Shown here: in pieces, positions 26,599-35,372 of the stretch
Layout of the letters: every line of letters starts with the position of its first letter
How positions within the stretch are numbered: the stretch's first letter is position 1
Notes under the pieces: model-generated
Told to the model about the DNA's origin: nothing
The model's input: only the letters and a program-made list of their open reading frames with translations
Databases searched by the model: none
Program-made: the position numbers and the translations under genes
Source: an uncultured Selenomonadales bacterium
GTDB lineage: Bacteria > Bacillota > Negativicutes > Selenomonadales > Selenomonadaceae
Assembly (NCBI GenBank): GCA_946183785.1
Contig: CAMHCS010000015.1
Span: 1 to 64,000 of the forward strand
Reading direction: 5' to 3'
DNA length: 64,000 bases

Positions 26599-27300
26599 AT
26601 GTTAACCGTTAAGAGAGGGCATCTCTCTATTGCAGTCGTCTGCATGGCTCTCGGCTTTATGCTGGCATTGCAATTCCGGATTGCAATGGATCAGAAGGCG
26701 TCTCTTCCGTATCAGCGAGTCGAGGAACTGTCTGCGCGTCTTATCGAAACTGAGAAAGAGCGCGACGCGCTGCAGGAACAAGTCGCGAGCCTCCAGCAGG
26801 CACAGCCGGCGCCCGGCGGCTCGGAGGGCGAGCAAATCTTGCGCGAGCTTCGCCTGCGTTCCGGCTTGACGCCTCTCGAGGGGCCGGGCGTCGTCGTGAC
26901 TATCGACGACAGCAAGATTCAGTCGAAGGCGGGAGAAAATCAGAATCTTTACATCATTCACGACGATGATTTGCTGAAGGTTATCAACGAGCTCCGGGCG
27001 GCGGGAGCGGAAGCGATCTCAGTCAACGGACAGCGGCTCGTGGCGACTTCCGAGATCCGATGCGCCGGACCGACGCTCTCGGTGAACAATGTGCGCTCGG
27101 CGCCGCCTTACGAGATTCGCGCCATCGGCGACAGCGCGACGCTGGAAAACGCGCTTCGCATGCGCGGCGGCGTTATGGAGACATTGCAGGTTTGGGGGAT
27201 CCAGCTTGAAGTCAAGGCGGCGCAGGATATCGTCGTACCCGCCTATAAGGGTGCGGCGCGATTCAGTTACGCGAAGGAAACGGAGGAGGCGTCGACATGA
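26599..27300 (+). CDS. DUF881 family division-cluster protein (YlxW-like)
   Basis: The 233-aa product has one N-terminal membrane segment (about residues 8-26, LSIAVVCMALGFMLALQF) and a coiled coil (VEELSARLIETEKERDALQEQ region). The DUF881 domain then shows LTPLEGPGVVVTIDDS, ELRAAGAEAISVNGQRLV and RCAGPTLSVNN. In Firmicutes this family sits between ftsQ and ftsZ, as here. Its role is unproven, with interactions around FtsZ or FtsQ suggested by place. Its end overlaps the start of the next gene by 4 bases (ATGA). Confidence 0.88.
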   Translation: MLTVKRGHLSIAVVCMALGFMLALQFRIAMDQKASLPYQRVEELSARLIETEKERDALQEQVASLQQAQPAPGGSEGEQILRELRLRSGLTPLEGPGVVVTIDDSKIQSKAGENQNLYIIHDDDLLKVINELRAAGAEAISVNGQRLVATSEIRCAGPTLSVNNVRSAPPYEIRAIGDSATLENALRMRGGVMETLQVWGIQLEVKAAQDIVVPAYKGAARFSYAKETEEAST

Positions 27301-27632
27301 TTCTCGCTTTGCTCGGTCTGGGCGTCGGTCTGCTTCTGGGGAGCCTTTGTCCGCTGACGATTCCCGTCACATACTCTAAACTCTTTTCCGTGGCGCTGCT
27401 CGCCGCGCTGGACTCCGTGTTCGGCGGTTTCCGTTCAGTGTTGGACGATCGTTTCGACGATACGGTATTCATGTCCGGTTTTTTTGTCAACGGTCTGCTG
27501 GCGGCTTTTCTCGTCTATGCGGGAGACCGTCTCGGCATCGACCTCTATTATGTGGCGCTGCTCGCTTTCGGCCTTCGAATCTTTCAGAATCTTGCCATCA
27601 TCAGGAGGTATTATTTGCGAAAACATCGCTAA
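27297..27632 (+). CDS. sbp: Small basic protein (Sbp, DUF1290)
   Basis: The 111-aa membrane protein has three hydrophobic stretches and the family pattern GLLLGSLCPLTIPVTYSKLFSVALLAALD, read here in parts, followed by GGFRSVLDDRFDD and LGIDLYYVALLAFG. This family is always close to ftsQ/ftsZ in Firmicutes. Function is not established; an FtsZ-associated membrane role is inferred from context. ATG 27297 overlaps the DUF881 stop. Confidence 0.88.
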   Translation: MILALLGLGVGLLLGSLCPLTIPVTYSKLFSVALLAALDSVFGGFRSVLDDRFDDTVFMSGFFVNGLLAAFLVYAGDRLGIDLYYVALLAFGLRIFQNLAIIRRYYLRKHR

Positions 27633-27662
27633 AGCTTGAAGATATTGTGATAAAAGCGAGAC

Positions 27663-27691
27663 TTGCATGAAACGCTCTTTCATAGTAGAAT
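27663..27691 (+). promoter_or_regulatory. Candidate promoter for ftsZ
   Basis: TTGCAT (27663-27668), exactly 17 nt, then TAGAAT (27686-27691), about 84 nt before the ftsZ start. The mraZ region has a similar pair (GTGCAT, 17 nt, TAGAAT). The RBS for ftsZ is GGAGGGG (about 27763-27769). Confidence 0.5.
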
Positions 27692-27774
27692 ATGAGGGAT
27701 ATGAGACTGAAATTTCCATGCGCGTTTGCGCGCGGCAGTTATAGGGCGGTTTTGCTCGGCATGGAGGGGTATTT

Positions 27775-28914
27775 GTGATTGAATTAGACGACGTGGTAAT
27801 GAACGACATAGCCAAGATTAAGGTAATCGGCGTGGGCGGCGGCGGCTCCAACGCCATCGACCGAATGATTTCTTCCGGGCTCAAAGGCGTAGAATTCATA
27901 GCCATCAATACGGACGCGCAGGCGCTGACGAAATCGCTTGCACCCAAGCGTCTGCAAATCGGCGAAAAGTTGACCCGGGGACTTGGCGCGGGCGCACGCC
28001 CGGAAATCGGCGCGGCTGCGGCTGAGGAAAGCCGCGATGATATTATTGCGGCGGTGTCGGGCGCGGATATGGTGTTCATCACTGCGGGTATGGGCGGCGG
28101 AACCGGAACGGGTGCGGCGCCTGTCGTTGCGGCGTGTGCGAGGGAAGCAAACGCGCTGACCGTGGGCGTCGTCACCAAGCCGTTCAAGTTTGAAGGCAAG
28201 AGACGCATGCAGAATGCGGAGATGGGGATTCGTAATCTGAAGGAAGCCGTCGATACGATTATCACGATCCCGAACAATCAGCTTTTGCAGATTGTCAGCC
28301 GAAACACGCCGATGATGGAAGCCTTCCGTATTGCCGATGATGTGCTGCACCAAGGCGTGCAAGGCATTTCCGACCTTTTAGTGGTTCCGGGGCTTATCAA
28401 TCTTGATTTCGCTGACGTGCAGTCCATTATGAAGGATGCGGGAACCGCACTGATGGGCATTGGCGAGGCGTCCGGCGACAACGCGGCGACCACGGCGGCA
28501 CAGGAGGCGGTGCAGTCTCCGCTTCTCGAAATGTCCATCGAAGGCGCTCACGGCGTGCTGTTGAATTTCACCGGTTCGGCGGACAAACTCAGTATTTACG
28601 ACGTCAACGAGGCGGCGGCAGAGATTCAGGAGCAGGTTCACCCAGACGCGAATATCATCTTCGGAGCGGCGCTGGACGATACGCTGGGGGATACGGTGCG
28701 GGTCACGGTCATAGCCACCGGATTCGACGCCATCGAGGATACGGTGGGAGTTCCGGCGCAGCCGGGCGCGACTCAGGCGGCCTCGCAGCAACCAACTGCA
28801 CAGCAGCCAAATGCGGCGCAGCCGCAGCAGGCACCACAGCCTCAGCAGCCGGTTGCTCCTTTCGGCGGGAATTTTGATTCCCTGCAGATTCCCGATTGGT
28901 TGCGTCATAACTGA
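27775..28914 (+). CDS. ftsZ: Cell division protein FtsZ
   Basis: FtsZ is the tubulin-like GTPase of the division ring. The 379-aa protein has [25 protein letters not shown], the tubulin signature GGGTGTG (108-114), [15 protein letters not shown] and FADVQSIM. A Pro/Gln-rich linker (from about residue 325) leads to the C-terminal peptide IPDWLR, which normally binds FtsA/SepF. The start codon is GTG. The usual upstream ftsA is absent, so the membrane tether may be SepF or a distant FtsA. A terminator follows. Confidence 0.97.
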   Translation: MIELDDVVMNDIAKIKVIGVGGGGSNAIDRMISSGLKGVEFIAINTDAQALTKSLAPKRLQIGEKLTRGLGAGARPEIGAAAAEESRDDIIAAVSGADMVFITAGMGGGTGTGAAPVVAACAREANALTVGVVTKPFKFEGKRRMQNAEMGIRNLKEAVDTIITIPNNQLLQIVSRNTPMMEAFRIADDVLHQGVQGISDLLVVPGLINLDFADVQSIMKDAGTALMGIGEASGDNAATTAAQEAVQSPLLEMSIEGAHGVLLNFTGSADKLSIYDVNEAAAEIQEQVHPDANIIFGAALDDTLGDTVRVTVIATGFDAIEDTVGVPAQPGATQAASQQPTAQQPNAAQPQQAPQPQQPVAPFGGNFDSLQIPDWLRHN

Positions 28915-28952
28915 TTTGATGAATTGCTCCCGCTTGATATGGCGGCGGTTCA

Positions 28953-28985
28953 AAAAGCGGCGGGCAAAACCCGCCGCTTTTCTTT
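28953..28985 (+). terminator. Terminator of ftsZ
   Basis: Perfect arms AAAAGCGGCGGG and CCCGCCGCTTTT with a 5-nt loop, followed by C and T-rich bases. Confidence 0.88.
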
Positions 28986-29015
28986 CCTCACTATAAAATT
29001 GTCGGAGGAAGCGTT

Positions 29016-30038
29016 ATGAGACGATATACTTCGCTTCTTTTTCTGGCCTTTATCCTTGTACTTGGAACGGTAATTGGCGCTACGCTCCTTTCGGGGTATG
29101 CCGACCACACGCCGGGGCGTTCCGATCGAACGGTGACTGTCTATACAACCATTCCGGCGGAGCAGGCGGGGCTTTTGGCCGCCGAATATGAAAAAACCGC
29201 GAAGGTTGGGGTTCGTTTTGTGCCAATGGCGCAGGACGAGCTGACGGAGCGGCTGCAGAAGGAAAAAGATAAACCCGGGGCGGATCTCGTGCTCGCCGAC
29301 AGCAGCGTGTTGCGGCAGGCGGCGGCGATGGGCGCTTTCGTTCCGTACCTCTCGGAAGGGACGGATTCGGTACAGGACGCGCTGAAGGATGACAACGGCG
29401 CGTGGACCGGAGTTTGGTACGATCCTGTCGTATTCTGCGTGAACAGCGATTATCTGCGGACTATGCCGCGTATTCCTGAGACATGGGCGGAGTTTGCCGC
29501 CTATCCCGATATGCGGGTCGGTATGACGGATTTTCTTGCGGCTGACGCTGCGTCCAATCTTTATTTCACGATGGTTTCCGTCTATGGCGAGCAGGAAACT
29601 CTTCGTCAACTTTCGGCGATTCACCCTAAGGTCGTGCAGTATGTGAAGTTCCTTTCCACGCCGGTTCGCATGGCGGGAATGGGCGAGGTGGACGCCGCCG
29701 TCGCCGTTCAGAGCGAGACGCTACGCTATCTTGCCGACGGATACCCGATTCGCGTTGTCTATCCGATGGACGGGACGGCGTATATGCTGACGGGGGCTGG
29801 TATTCTCCGAGGGGGGCAGCCCCAGGCGCAGGAATTTTTCGAGTGGCTGTTGTCCGACGGCGCGCAGATGACCCTGCAAAGGGAAAACGTATTTTTCGTT
29901 CCGGCGAATCCGGGGACCTTGGCTTATAAGCAGCTCGCAGGCAAAAACCTCGCGCTTTTCGATGCTGTGCCAAACTTCACGGCGGAGGAGCGGAGCAAGC
30001 TGCTCGACCACTGGCTGCAAAATGTGAGATTTAAATGA
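29016..30038 (+). CDS. Extracellular solute-binding protein, family 1 (AfuA/FbpA-like)
   Basis: The 340-aa protein has an N-terminal hydrophobic segment (LLFLAFILVLGTVIGATLL) without a lipobox cysteine, so it is either cleaved to the periplasm or stays anchored. The body has the pattern TVTVYTTIPAEQAGLLAAEYEK, seen here in parts, then DLVLADSSV, GVWYDPVVFCVN, PETWAEFA and VVYPMDGTAYMLTGAGIL. This is the arrangement of iron(III)- or polyamine-type binding proteins. The ligand cannot be told. No permease or ATPase gene is beside it, so it is an orphan here. RBS GGAGGAAG precedes ATG 29016, and a terminator follows. Confidence 0.8.
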   Translation: MRRYTSLLFLAFILVLGTVIGATLLSGYADHTPGRSDRTVTVYTTIPAEQAGLLAAEYEKTAKVGVRFVPMAQDELTERLQKEKDKPGADLVLADSSVLRQAAAMGAFVPYLSEGTDSVQDALKDDNGAWTGVWYDPVVFCVNSDYLRTMPRIPETWAEFAAYPDMRVGMTDFLAADAASNLYFTMVSVYGEQETLRQLSAIHPKVVQYVKFLSTPVRMAGMGEVDAAVAVQSETLRYLADGYPIRVVYPMDGTAYMLTGAGILRGGQPQAQEFFEWLLSDGAQMTLQRENVFFVPANPGTLAYKQLAGKNLALFDAVPNFTAEERSKLLDHWLQNVRFK

Positions 30039-30073
30039 AAGGTTCATTTCGTTTTGGTAGATTTTCAACAACG

Positions 30074-30107
30074 ACAGTCTGTGTAAATATTGCACAGGCT
30101 GTTTTTC
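30074..30107 (+). terminator. Terminator of the solute-binding protein gene
   Basis: ACAGTCTGTG (30074-30083) pairs with CACAGGCTGT (30093-30102), one G-T pair, and runs into TTTTT. Confidence 0.8.
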
Positions 30108-30263
30108 ATCCGTGGTAATATTTTCGTATTCTTCCTCCTGCAATGGATTCCTTTCGTGATACTCGCAATTAGGATTAATAATCTATTATGCAATTGCATG
30201 AGACGGCATTTGTGTTTAGGGAGATATTCTTATGCAATTTATGAAATTTGGAGTGGATATGCT

Positions 30264-31406
30264 ATGAGATTCGCGCATATTTCGGATCTTCATCTGGGGA
30301 AACGGCTTTATGAGCGTTCCTTTTTGGAGGAGGAGCAGCCGTTCATTTTGCGGCAGATTTGTGAGGCGCTGCAGGAGGAGAAGCCGGACGCCGTGCTGAT
30401 TGCCGGGGACATCTACGACAAGAGCGCTCCGTCAGCGGAGGCGGTGCGGCTGTTTGACGACTTCCTTTCGGAGCTTTCCACGGATGGGCAGACGGTGTTC
30501 GTCATCAGCGGCAACCACGACTCGGCGGCGCGGGTGGCTTACGGCGGGCGCATCATGGCGAAATGCGGCGTCCATGTTTCCGCGCCCGCTTACGACGGAG
30601 AGGTCCGTCCGGTGACGCTGAAGGACGAGCACGGCCCCGTCGATATTTATTTGCTTCCGTTTGTGAAGCCGATTCATGTGGCGGCGGCGTTTCCCGAAGA
30701 AAAGATAGAGAGCTATACGGATGCACTCCGAGTTGCGGTGGAACATATGGCGCTCGATCAGGGGCGGCGCAGTGTGCTGGTCGCCCATCAGTTCGTGACG
30801 GGCGCGACGCGCTCGGACTCGGAGGAGATTTCCGTCGGCGGGCTGGACAATGTGGACGCTTCAGTGTTCGCGCCCTTTTCCTACGTCGCCCTAGGGCACA
30901 TACATCGTCCGCAGAATATCGGCTCGTCGCGGATCCGTTATTCGGGTACGCCGCTCAAGTATTCGTTTTCCGAGGCGAAGGACGGGAAATCTATCACGAT
31001 GGCGGAGATGGACGGAAAAGGAGCGGTCTCCGTTCGCACGATTCCACTGACGCCGAGGCACGATTTGCGGGAAGTCAAGGGGACCTATAATGAGCTAATG
31101 GACAAGCGGAATTACGAAGGCACGGCGACGGACGATTACCTGCGTGTGATATTGACGAATGAGGACGACGTGCCGGACGCGATGCGGAAATTGAAGACCG
31201 TTTATCCGAACATCCTGCGGCTCGATTACGACAACGCGCGCACGAAAAGCGGCGGCGCCGTCGAGGTATTGCCGGAGGCGGAGACGAAAACGCCGATGGA
31301 ACTGGTGTCGGAATTTTACGCGCTGCAGAACGGGCAGCCGATGAACGAGGCGCAGTCCGAATACATGAGGCGGTTGGCGGAAACCGTATGGGAGAAACAG
31401 GCATGA
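30264..31406 (+). CDS. sbcD: DNA double-strand break nuclease subunit SbcD (Mre11-like)
   Basis: SbcD is the nuclease of the SbcCD complex that opens hairpin DNA and protein-blocked ends. The 380-aa protein shows the phosphoesterase motifs in order: RFAHISDLHLGKRL, LIAGDIYDKSAPS, ISGNHDSAARV, LVAHQFVTG and ALGHIHRPQ, followed by the capping part GTPLKYSFSEA. ATG 30264 follows GGAG (about 30250-30253); the earlier open frame from 30090 crosses the previous terminator and is rejected. The stop codon overlaps the sbcC start (ATGA). Confidence 0.95.
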   Translation: MRFAHISDLHLGKRLYERSFLEEEQPFILRQICEALQEEKPDAVLIAGDIYDKSAPSAEAVRLFDDFLSELSTDGQTVFVISGNHDSAARVAYGGRIMAKCGVHVSAPAYDGEVRPVTLKDEHGPVDIYLLPFVKPIHVAAAFPEEKIESYTDALRVAVEHMALDQGRRSVLVAHQFVTGATRSDSEEISVGGLDNVDASVFAPFSYVALGHIHRPQNIGSSRIRYSGTPLKYSFSEAKDGKSITMAEMDGKGAVSVRTIPLTPRHDLREVKGTYNELMDKRNYEGTATDDYLRVILTNEDDVPDAMRKLKTVYPNILRLDYDNARTKSGGAVEVLPEAETKTPMELVSEFYALQNGQPMNEAQSEYMRRLAETVWEKQA

Positions 31407-34168
31407 GACCGTTGACATTGAAGATGACGGGGTTCGGCCCTTACGCCGGAAGCGCGACAATCGATTTCACGCGGCTGGGGGCACGGGGGCTTTATCTGAT
31501 TACCGGCGATACCGGCGCGGGCAAGACGACGATTTTTGACGCGATTGTGTTCGCGCTGTACGGGGAGACCAGCGGCGGCACGCGCACGGCTTCCATGCTG
31601 CGCTCGAAATACGCGGATGCGTCAACGCCCACGGAGGTGGAGCTGCGCTTTCTGCTCCGGGGCAAGGAATACGTCGTGAAGCGGAATCCTGAATATATGC
31701 GGGCCAAGCAGCGCGGGGAGGGCATGACGAAATCGACTGCGGGGGCGGAGCTTTGCCTGCCGGACGGCAGCGTCGTGACGAAAAAGCAGGAGGTCACGGC
31801 GCGTATCGAGGAGATTTTGGGATTGGACGCAGCGCAGTTCATGCAGATCGCCATGATCGCCCAGGGGAAATTCCTGCGGCTGTTGCTGGCGGATACGAAA
31901 GAACGCCAGGCGATTTTTCGCGGCATTTTCCATACGGAACGGTTTGAGCGGCTGGCGGCGGCGGTGAACAGCGACGCCAACGAAGCGGCGCGGCTGTGCG
32001 AGCGCGTCCAGGACAAGGTGGACGGCCTGATGGCTGCTGCCGACTGCGTCAAGGACAATCCGCGGGCGGAGGAAGTCGAAAAGGCGAAGGCGGGCGAGTT
32101 TTTGCCGGAGGATGTGAAGACGCTGCTGGAAGCCCTGATCGCGGACGATGAGCGCGCGATGGCGGAGGAGAAGGCAACGCTGGACCGGATCGACGAGGAA
32201 ATCAATGCGCTCAACACGCGCATCGGACGCGCGGGCGAGCTGGAAAAGGCGCGGGAGGAGCTTCGCACGGCGACGGCGGAGGAAACGCGGAAAAAGCCAG
32301 AACTGACAGCGGCGAAGGAAACGGCGGAAAAAGCGGCGCAGCGGGCGGCGGACGCGGAATCTCTCACGCGGGAGGAGGCGCAGCTCGAGCAAGAATTGCC
32401 CGATTACGCGGCGGCGGAAGCGAAGCGGAAGGAGCTTTCGCGCTTCGAGGAGGAATTGAAAAAGGCCGTTTTGGAGGAAGCCGAGGCGAAAAAGGCGAAG
32501 GAGGCTGTACAGAAGCGCCTGAAGGCGGCGAAGGAAGAACTGGCGGCGCTGGCGCACGCCGGGGAAGAGCGGGAAAAGCTCGCCGCCGAGCAGCGGGAAA
32601 AAAAGCACCGCCGCGAAGAAATCGGTGCGCTGGCGGAGGAAATGAAGAAGTATGAGAAGCTGTACCTCGAAGTGGACGGCGCGCATAAGGAGCTGATTGC
32701 CCGAACGGAAGACTGGCGGAAAAAGGAGGCGGCCTATAACGCGGCGGACGAAGCGTTCCTCGCGGCGCAGGCGGGGCATATCGCGAAAAAACTGAAGGCG
32801 GGGGAACCCTGTCCGGTCTGCGGTTCGACAGCGCATCCGCGCCCGGCGGCGCTGGCCGACGACGCAATTGACGAGGCGAGCCTGCGCACCCTACAGGAGG
32901 CGTGGAGCGCGGCGCAGACGGCGGCGATGGAACTTCGCGGTCGTTTTGAGCAGGGGAAGAAAGAGTTCGTCGAGCGCAAGGAATCTCTTTTGCAGTCAAT
33001 CAAAACCCGCCTCGGCGACTATACGACGAGCGAAGCACGGGACCGGCTGCCGAAGGCGTTGGACGAACTGGATGAGGAAATCGCCGCCGTTGACAAAAAG
33101 CTGCGGGAAAAGGAACGGGAGGCGAAACGGAAGGCGGCGCTGGAAAATAGGATTCCGCAGGACGAGAAGGCGAGCGCGGAAGCCGATACACGGCTTGCGG
33201 ACGCGGGCGCGAAGCGGGCGACGGCGGAGACGGCGCGGGCGGCAGCGGCGCAGGCGGCGCAGGAGCTTTCCACGAAGCTGCGCTTCCCGACACAAAAAGA
33301 AGCGGAGGCGCGCAGGGCGAGCCTCCGCAAAGAATACGAGAAACGGCAGGACGAAAAGAAACGCGCGGAAGATGCCCTTCGCGCGGTGGAAAAGACACTG
33401 CAGGAGCTGGCGGGGCGCATCGAAACGCTGCATAAGAGTCTCGCCGAAGCGCCGCAGGAGGACCTCGGAAAACTGCGAGAGGAAAACGCGGCGAAGGCCG
33501 CCGAGCGGCGCGGGTTCCAGGAGCGGCAGAAAACGCTTCACGCGCGGCTCGAAAAGAATCGGGGGACGCTGGCCGAGTTGCAAAAGGAAGCGGCGCGGCT
33601 GGCGGAGGCGGAGAAGCGTTATACTTGGCTGAAGGCTTTGGCCGAGACGTTGACGGGACAGATCAGCGGCAAGGAAAAGGTCATGCTGGAAACCTATGTG
33701 CAGATGCGCTATTTCGAGCGCATTGTCTCGCGGGCGAACGTGCGCCTGCTGGTGATGTCCTGCGGCCAATACGAGCTTCGGCGGCGCGCTGCGGCTGCGA
33801 GCAATAAAGGGCAGAGCGGCCTTGAGCTTGATGTAGTCGACCATTACAACGGCTCGATACGCGGCGTCGAGACGCTGTCCGGCGGCGAATCCTTCAAGGC
33901 GTCCCTTTCTCTCGCCCTCGGTCTTGCCGACGAGATCCAGTCCTCGGCGGGCGGCGTGGAGCTGGATACGATGTTCGTGGACGAGGGTTTCGGTTCCCTC
34001 GACGACGAATCGCTGGAGCAGGTCATGCGCGCGCTGGCAGACCTCACGGAAGGCCGCCGTCTCGTCGGCGTCATTTCCCATGTCGAAGCGCTGAAGGAAC
34101 GGATTGACAGGAAGATTGTCGTGACGAAAGCGAGAGAACAGGGAAGCAGCGCCCGGATCGAGGTGTGA
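31403..34168 (+). CDS. sbcC: SbcC ATPase of the SbcCD nuclease (Rad50-like)
   Basis: The 921-aa SMC-like protein has a Walker A GDTGAGKTT at residues 35-43 and the Q-loop region MIAQGKFLRLLLA. Two long Lys/Glu/Ala coiled-coil arms surround a zinc hook CPVCG starting at residue 470. The ABC signature LSGGESF is at about 825, and a Walker B/D-loop end follows with MFVDEGFGSLDDESLEQ. It partners SbcD, encoded directly upstream with a 4-base overlap (ATGA). The start at 31403 keeps the family N-terminus MRPLTLKMTGFGPYA. Confidence 0.96.
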   Translation: MRPLTLKMTGFGPYAGSATIDFTRLGARGLYLITGDTGAGKTTIFDAIVFALYGETSGGTRTASMLRSKYADASTPTEVELRFLLRGKEYVVKRNPEYMRAKQRGEGMTKSTAGAELCLPDGSVVTKKQEVTARIEEILGLDAAQFMQIAMIAQGKFLRLLLADTKERQAIFRGIFHTERFERLAAAVNSDANEAARLCERVQDKVDGLMAAADCVKDNPRAEEVEKAKAGEFLPEDVKTLLEALIADDERAMAEEKATLDRIDEEINALNTRIGRAGELEKAREELRTATAEETRKKPELTAAKETAEKAAQRAADAESLTREEAQLEQELPDYAAAEAKRKELSRFEEELKKAVLEEAEAKKAKEAVQKRLKAAKEELAALAHAGEEREKLAAEQREKKHRREEIGALAEEMKKYEKLYLEVDGAHKELIARTEDWRKKEAAYNAADEAFLAAQAGHIAKKLKAGEPCPVCGSTAHPRPAALADDAIDEASLRTLQEAWSAAQTAAMELRGRFEQGKKEFVERKESLLQSIKTRLGDYTTSEARDRLPKALDELDEEIAAVDKKLREKEREAKRKAALENRIPQDEKASAEADTRLADAGAKRATAETARAAAAQAAQELSTKLRFPTQKEAEARRASLRKEYEKRQDEKKRAEDALRAVEKTLQELAGRIETLHKSLAEAPQEDLGKLREENAAKAAERRGFQERQKTLHARLEKNRGTLAELQKEAARLAEAEKRYTWLKALAETLTGQISGKEKVMLETYVQMRYFERIVSRANVRLLVMSCGQYELRRRAAAASNKGQSGLELDVVDHYNGSIRGVETLSGGESFKASLSLALGLADEIQSSAGGVELDTMFVDEGFGSLDDESLEQVMRALADLTEGRRLVGVISHVEALKERIDRKIVVTKAREQGSSARIEV

Positions 34169-34199
34169 TTTGGGTGTGATTTGGGATGAATAATACTGT

Positions 34200-34228
34200 T
34201 TGACAAGCCTTCTTCCTTGTGGTATCAT
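34200..34228 (+). promoter_or_regulatory. Strong promoter for rplU-prp-rpmA
   Basis: A perfect TTGACA (34200-34205), 17 nt, then TATCAT (34223-34228). Transcription should begin about 34235. Confidence 0.8.
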
Positions 34229-34234
34229 ATCGAC

Positions 34235-34342
34235 GGTCAAATGCGCGTGAGCGCGTTTTCCCCAACCGCGCGGCGAGGTTTTTTGAAACACTTCGGTGTA
34301 CCGTAGTCGGCGAGTAAACCATCAGGGAGGTGTAAGAGAAGA
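34235..34342 (+). ncRNA. Probable structured 5' leader of rplU (L21 leader-like)
   Basis: The transcript would have a leader of about 108 nt. It contains GCGC, GTGA, GCGC followed by TTTTCCCC (about 34244-34262), a GC-rich segment and a second small stem around ACTTCGGTGT (about 34290-34299), and ends with GGGAGGTG. L21 leaders that bind the L21 protein are known in Firmicutes at this position. I cannot align it to the Rfam model by eye, so identity is tentative. Confidence 0.45.
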
Positions 34343-34654
34343 ATGTACGCGATTATCAAAACCGGCGGCAAGCAGTACAAGGTAGCCGAGGGCGACACGA
34401 TTTACGTCGAGAAGCTCGAAGCGGCCGTGGACGACGCCGTTACGTTTGATCAGGTGCTCACGGTCGTCACGGACGGCGGCGTCACAGTCGGCAAACCGCT
34501 CGTTTCAGGTGCGAAGGTCACGGGCAAGGTTCTTGAGCAGGGCAAGGAGAAGAAAATCCTCGTCTTTAAGTACAAGGCCAAGTCCAACTACCGTCGTCGC
34601 CAGGGCCATCGTCAGCCGTTTACGAAGGTCGCCATCGAGAAGATCGAGGCGTAA
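34343..34654 (+). CDS. rplU: 50S ribosomal protein L21
   Basis: The 103-aa protein begins [20 protein letters not shown] and ends with [20 protein letters not shown], the full bL21 pattern. It sits at the outer side of the large subunit next to 23S rRNA and L20. RBS GGGAGGTG (about 34325-34332). It heads the usual rplU-prp-rpmA group. Confidence 0.98.
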   Translation: MYAIIKTGGKQYKVAEGDTIYVEKLEAAVDDAVTFDQVLTVVTDGGVTVGKPLVSGAKVTGKVLEQGKEKKILVFKYKAKSNYRRRQGHRQPFTKVAIEKIEA

Positions 34655-34660
34655 GCCCTC

Positions 34661-34996
34661 ATGATTGAGGTCGAGATTTACGAAGAGAAAGACGGCAGGA
34701 TATCCGCCTTTTCTGTGCATGGGCACAGCGGTTTTGCGCCGAAGGGCCGGGATATCGTCTGTGCGGGCATTTCTGCTCTGGCGCAGACCGCTCTTTTGGG
34801 CCTGGGAAGGCATTTGCATCGGGAACTTGATTATCATATCGACCCGAGCGGGGACCTTCACATGGAGCTCAAAGATGCGCCTGATGATTTTACGGAGACA
34901 ATATTGCGGACGATGCGTATGGGAATCGGGGAGATTGAAAAGTCCTATCCTGACGCCGTCCGCATACGGATTCTGAACGGAATATCCGGGAGGTGA
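34661..34996 (+). CDS. prp: Ribosomal-processing cysteine protease Prp
   Basis: Prp cleaves the N-terminal extension of L27 in Firmicutes and relatives. The 111-aa protein has [20 protein letters not shown] with His22 and Cys34, the positions of the catalytic pair known from S. aureus Prp. The expected cut site is present in the L27 encoded directly downstream. It lies 6 nt after rplU. Its stop codon overlaps the RBS of rpmA (GGGAGGTGA). Confidence 0.95.
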   Translation: MIEVEIYEEKDGRISAFSVHGHSGFAPKGRDIVCAGISALAQTALLGLGRHLHRELDYHIDPSGDLHMELKDAPDDFTETILRTMRMGIGEIEKSYPDAVRIRILNGISGR

Positions 34997-35001
34997 AGGT
35001 T

Positions 35002-35301
35002 ATGAATTTTACGTTTGATTTGCAGCTTTTCGCGCATAAGAAAGGCGTTTCGAGCACGCGCAACGGCCGCGACAGCCATTCCAAGCGCCTGGGCGTTAAG
35101 GAGCAGGCGAATACGGTTGTGACCGCGGGCAGCGTCCTCGTTCGTCAGCGCGGTACGCATTTCCACCCGGGGACGAACGTCGGCCGGGGCAAGGACGATA
35201 CGCTCTTTGCAAAGGTCGCCGGAAAGGTCGCCTTCGAGCGCAAAGGCCGCTATAACCGCCAGGTCAGCGTGTACCCGGTGGAGGAAACTGCGGCGGTGTA
35301 A
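35002..35301 (+). CDS. rpmA: 50S ribosomal protein L27, with Prp-cleaved N-terminal extension
   Basis: The 99-aa precursor begins [11 protein letters not shown] followed by [14 protein letters not shown]. Mature bL27 starts at the basic HKKG part, which reaches the peptidyl-transferase centre. The preceding 11 residues match the Prp recognition form (hydrophobic-x-LQxFA) and must be removed for function. ATG 35002 follows GGGAGGTG, spaced about 7 nt. The rest ([21 protein letters not shown]) is standard. A terminator-like hairpin lies between it and obgE. Confidence 0.97.
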   Translation: MNFTFDLQLFAHKKGVSSTRNGRDSHSKRLGVKEQANTVVTAGSVLVRQRGTHFHPGTNVGRGKDDTLFAKVAGKVAFERKGRYNRQVSVYPVEETAAV

Positions 35302-35326
35302 TCCGTCGGCATGGATTGTCTGTAGA

Positions 35327-35357
35327 TACCTGCGCTTTTAGGCGCAGGTATTTTTTT
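35327..35357 (+). terminator. Intrinsic terminator or attenuator between rpmA and obgE
   Basis: Perfect arms TACCTGCGC (35327-35335) and GCGCAGGTA (35342-35350), a 6-nt loop and a run of seven T. Only 15 nt separate the T-run from the obgE start at 35373, so there is no room for a promoter after it. obgE must be read through this hairpin, at least in part. Confidence 0.85.
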
Positions 35358-35372
35358 AGAAAGGTTTTGGGT

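Noticed and set aside
30108-30263. Regulatory element upstream of sbcD
   Set aside because: The repeat ATGCAATT (30187 and 30233) and AT-rich -10-like words are present, but no spaced -35/-10 pair or clear palindrome supports a defined promoter.
30090-30263. Longer sbcD start
   Set aside because: The frame is open upstream but overlaps the preceding terminator and lacks RBS; the conserved N-terminus begins at ATG 30264.
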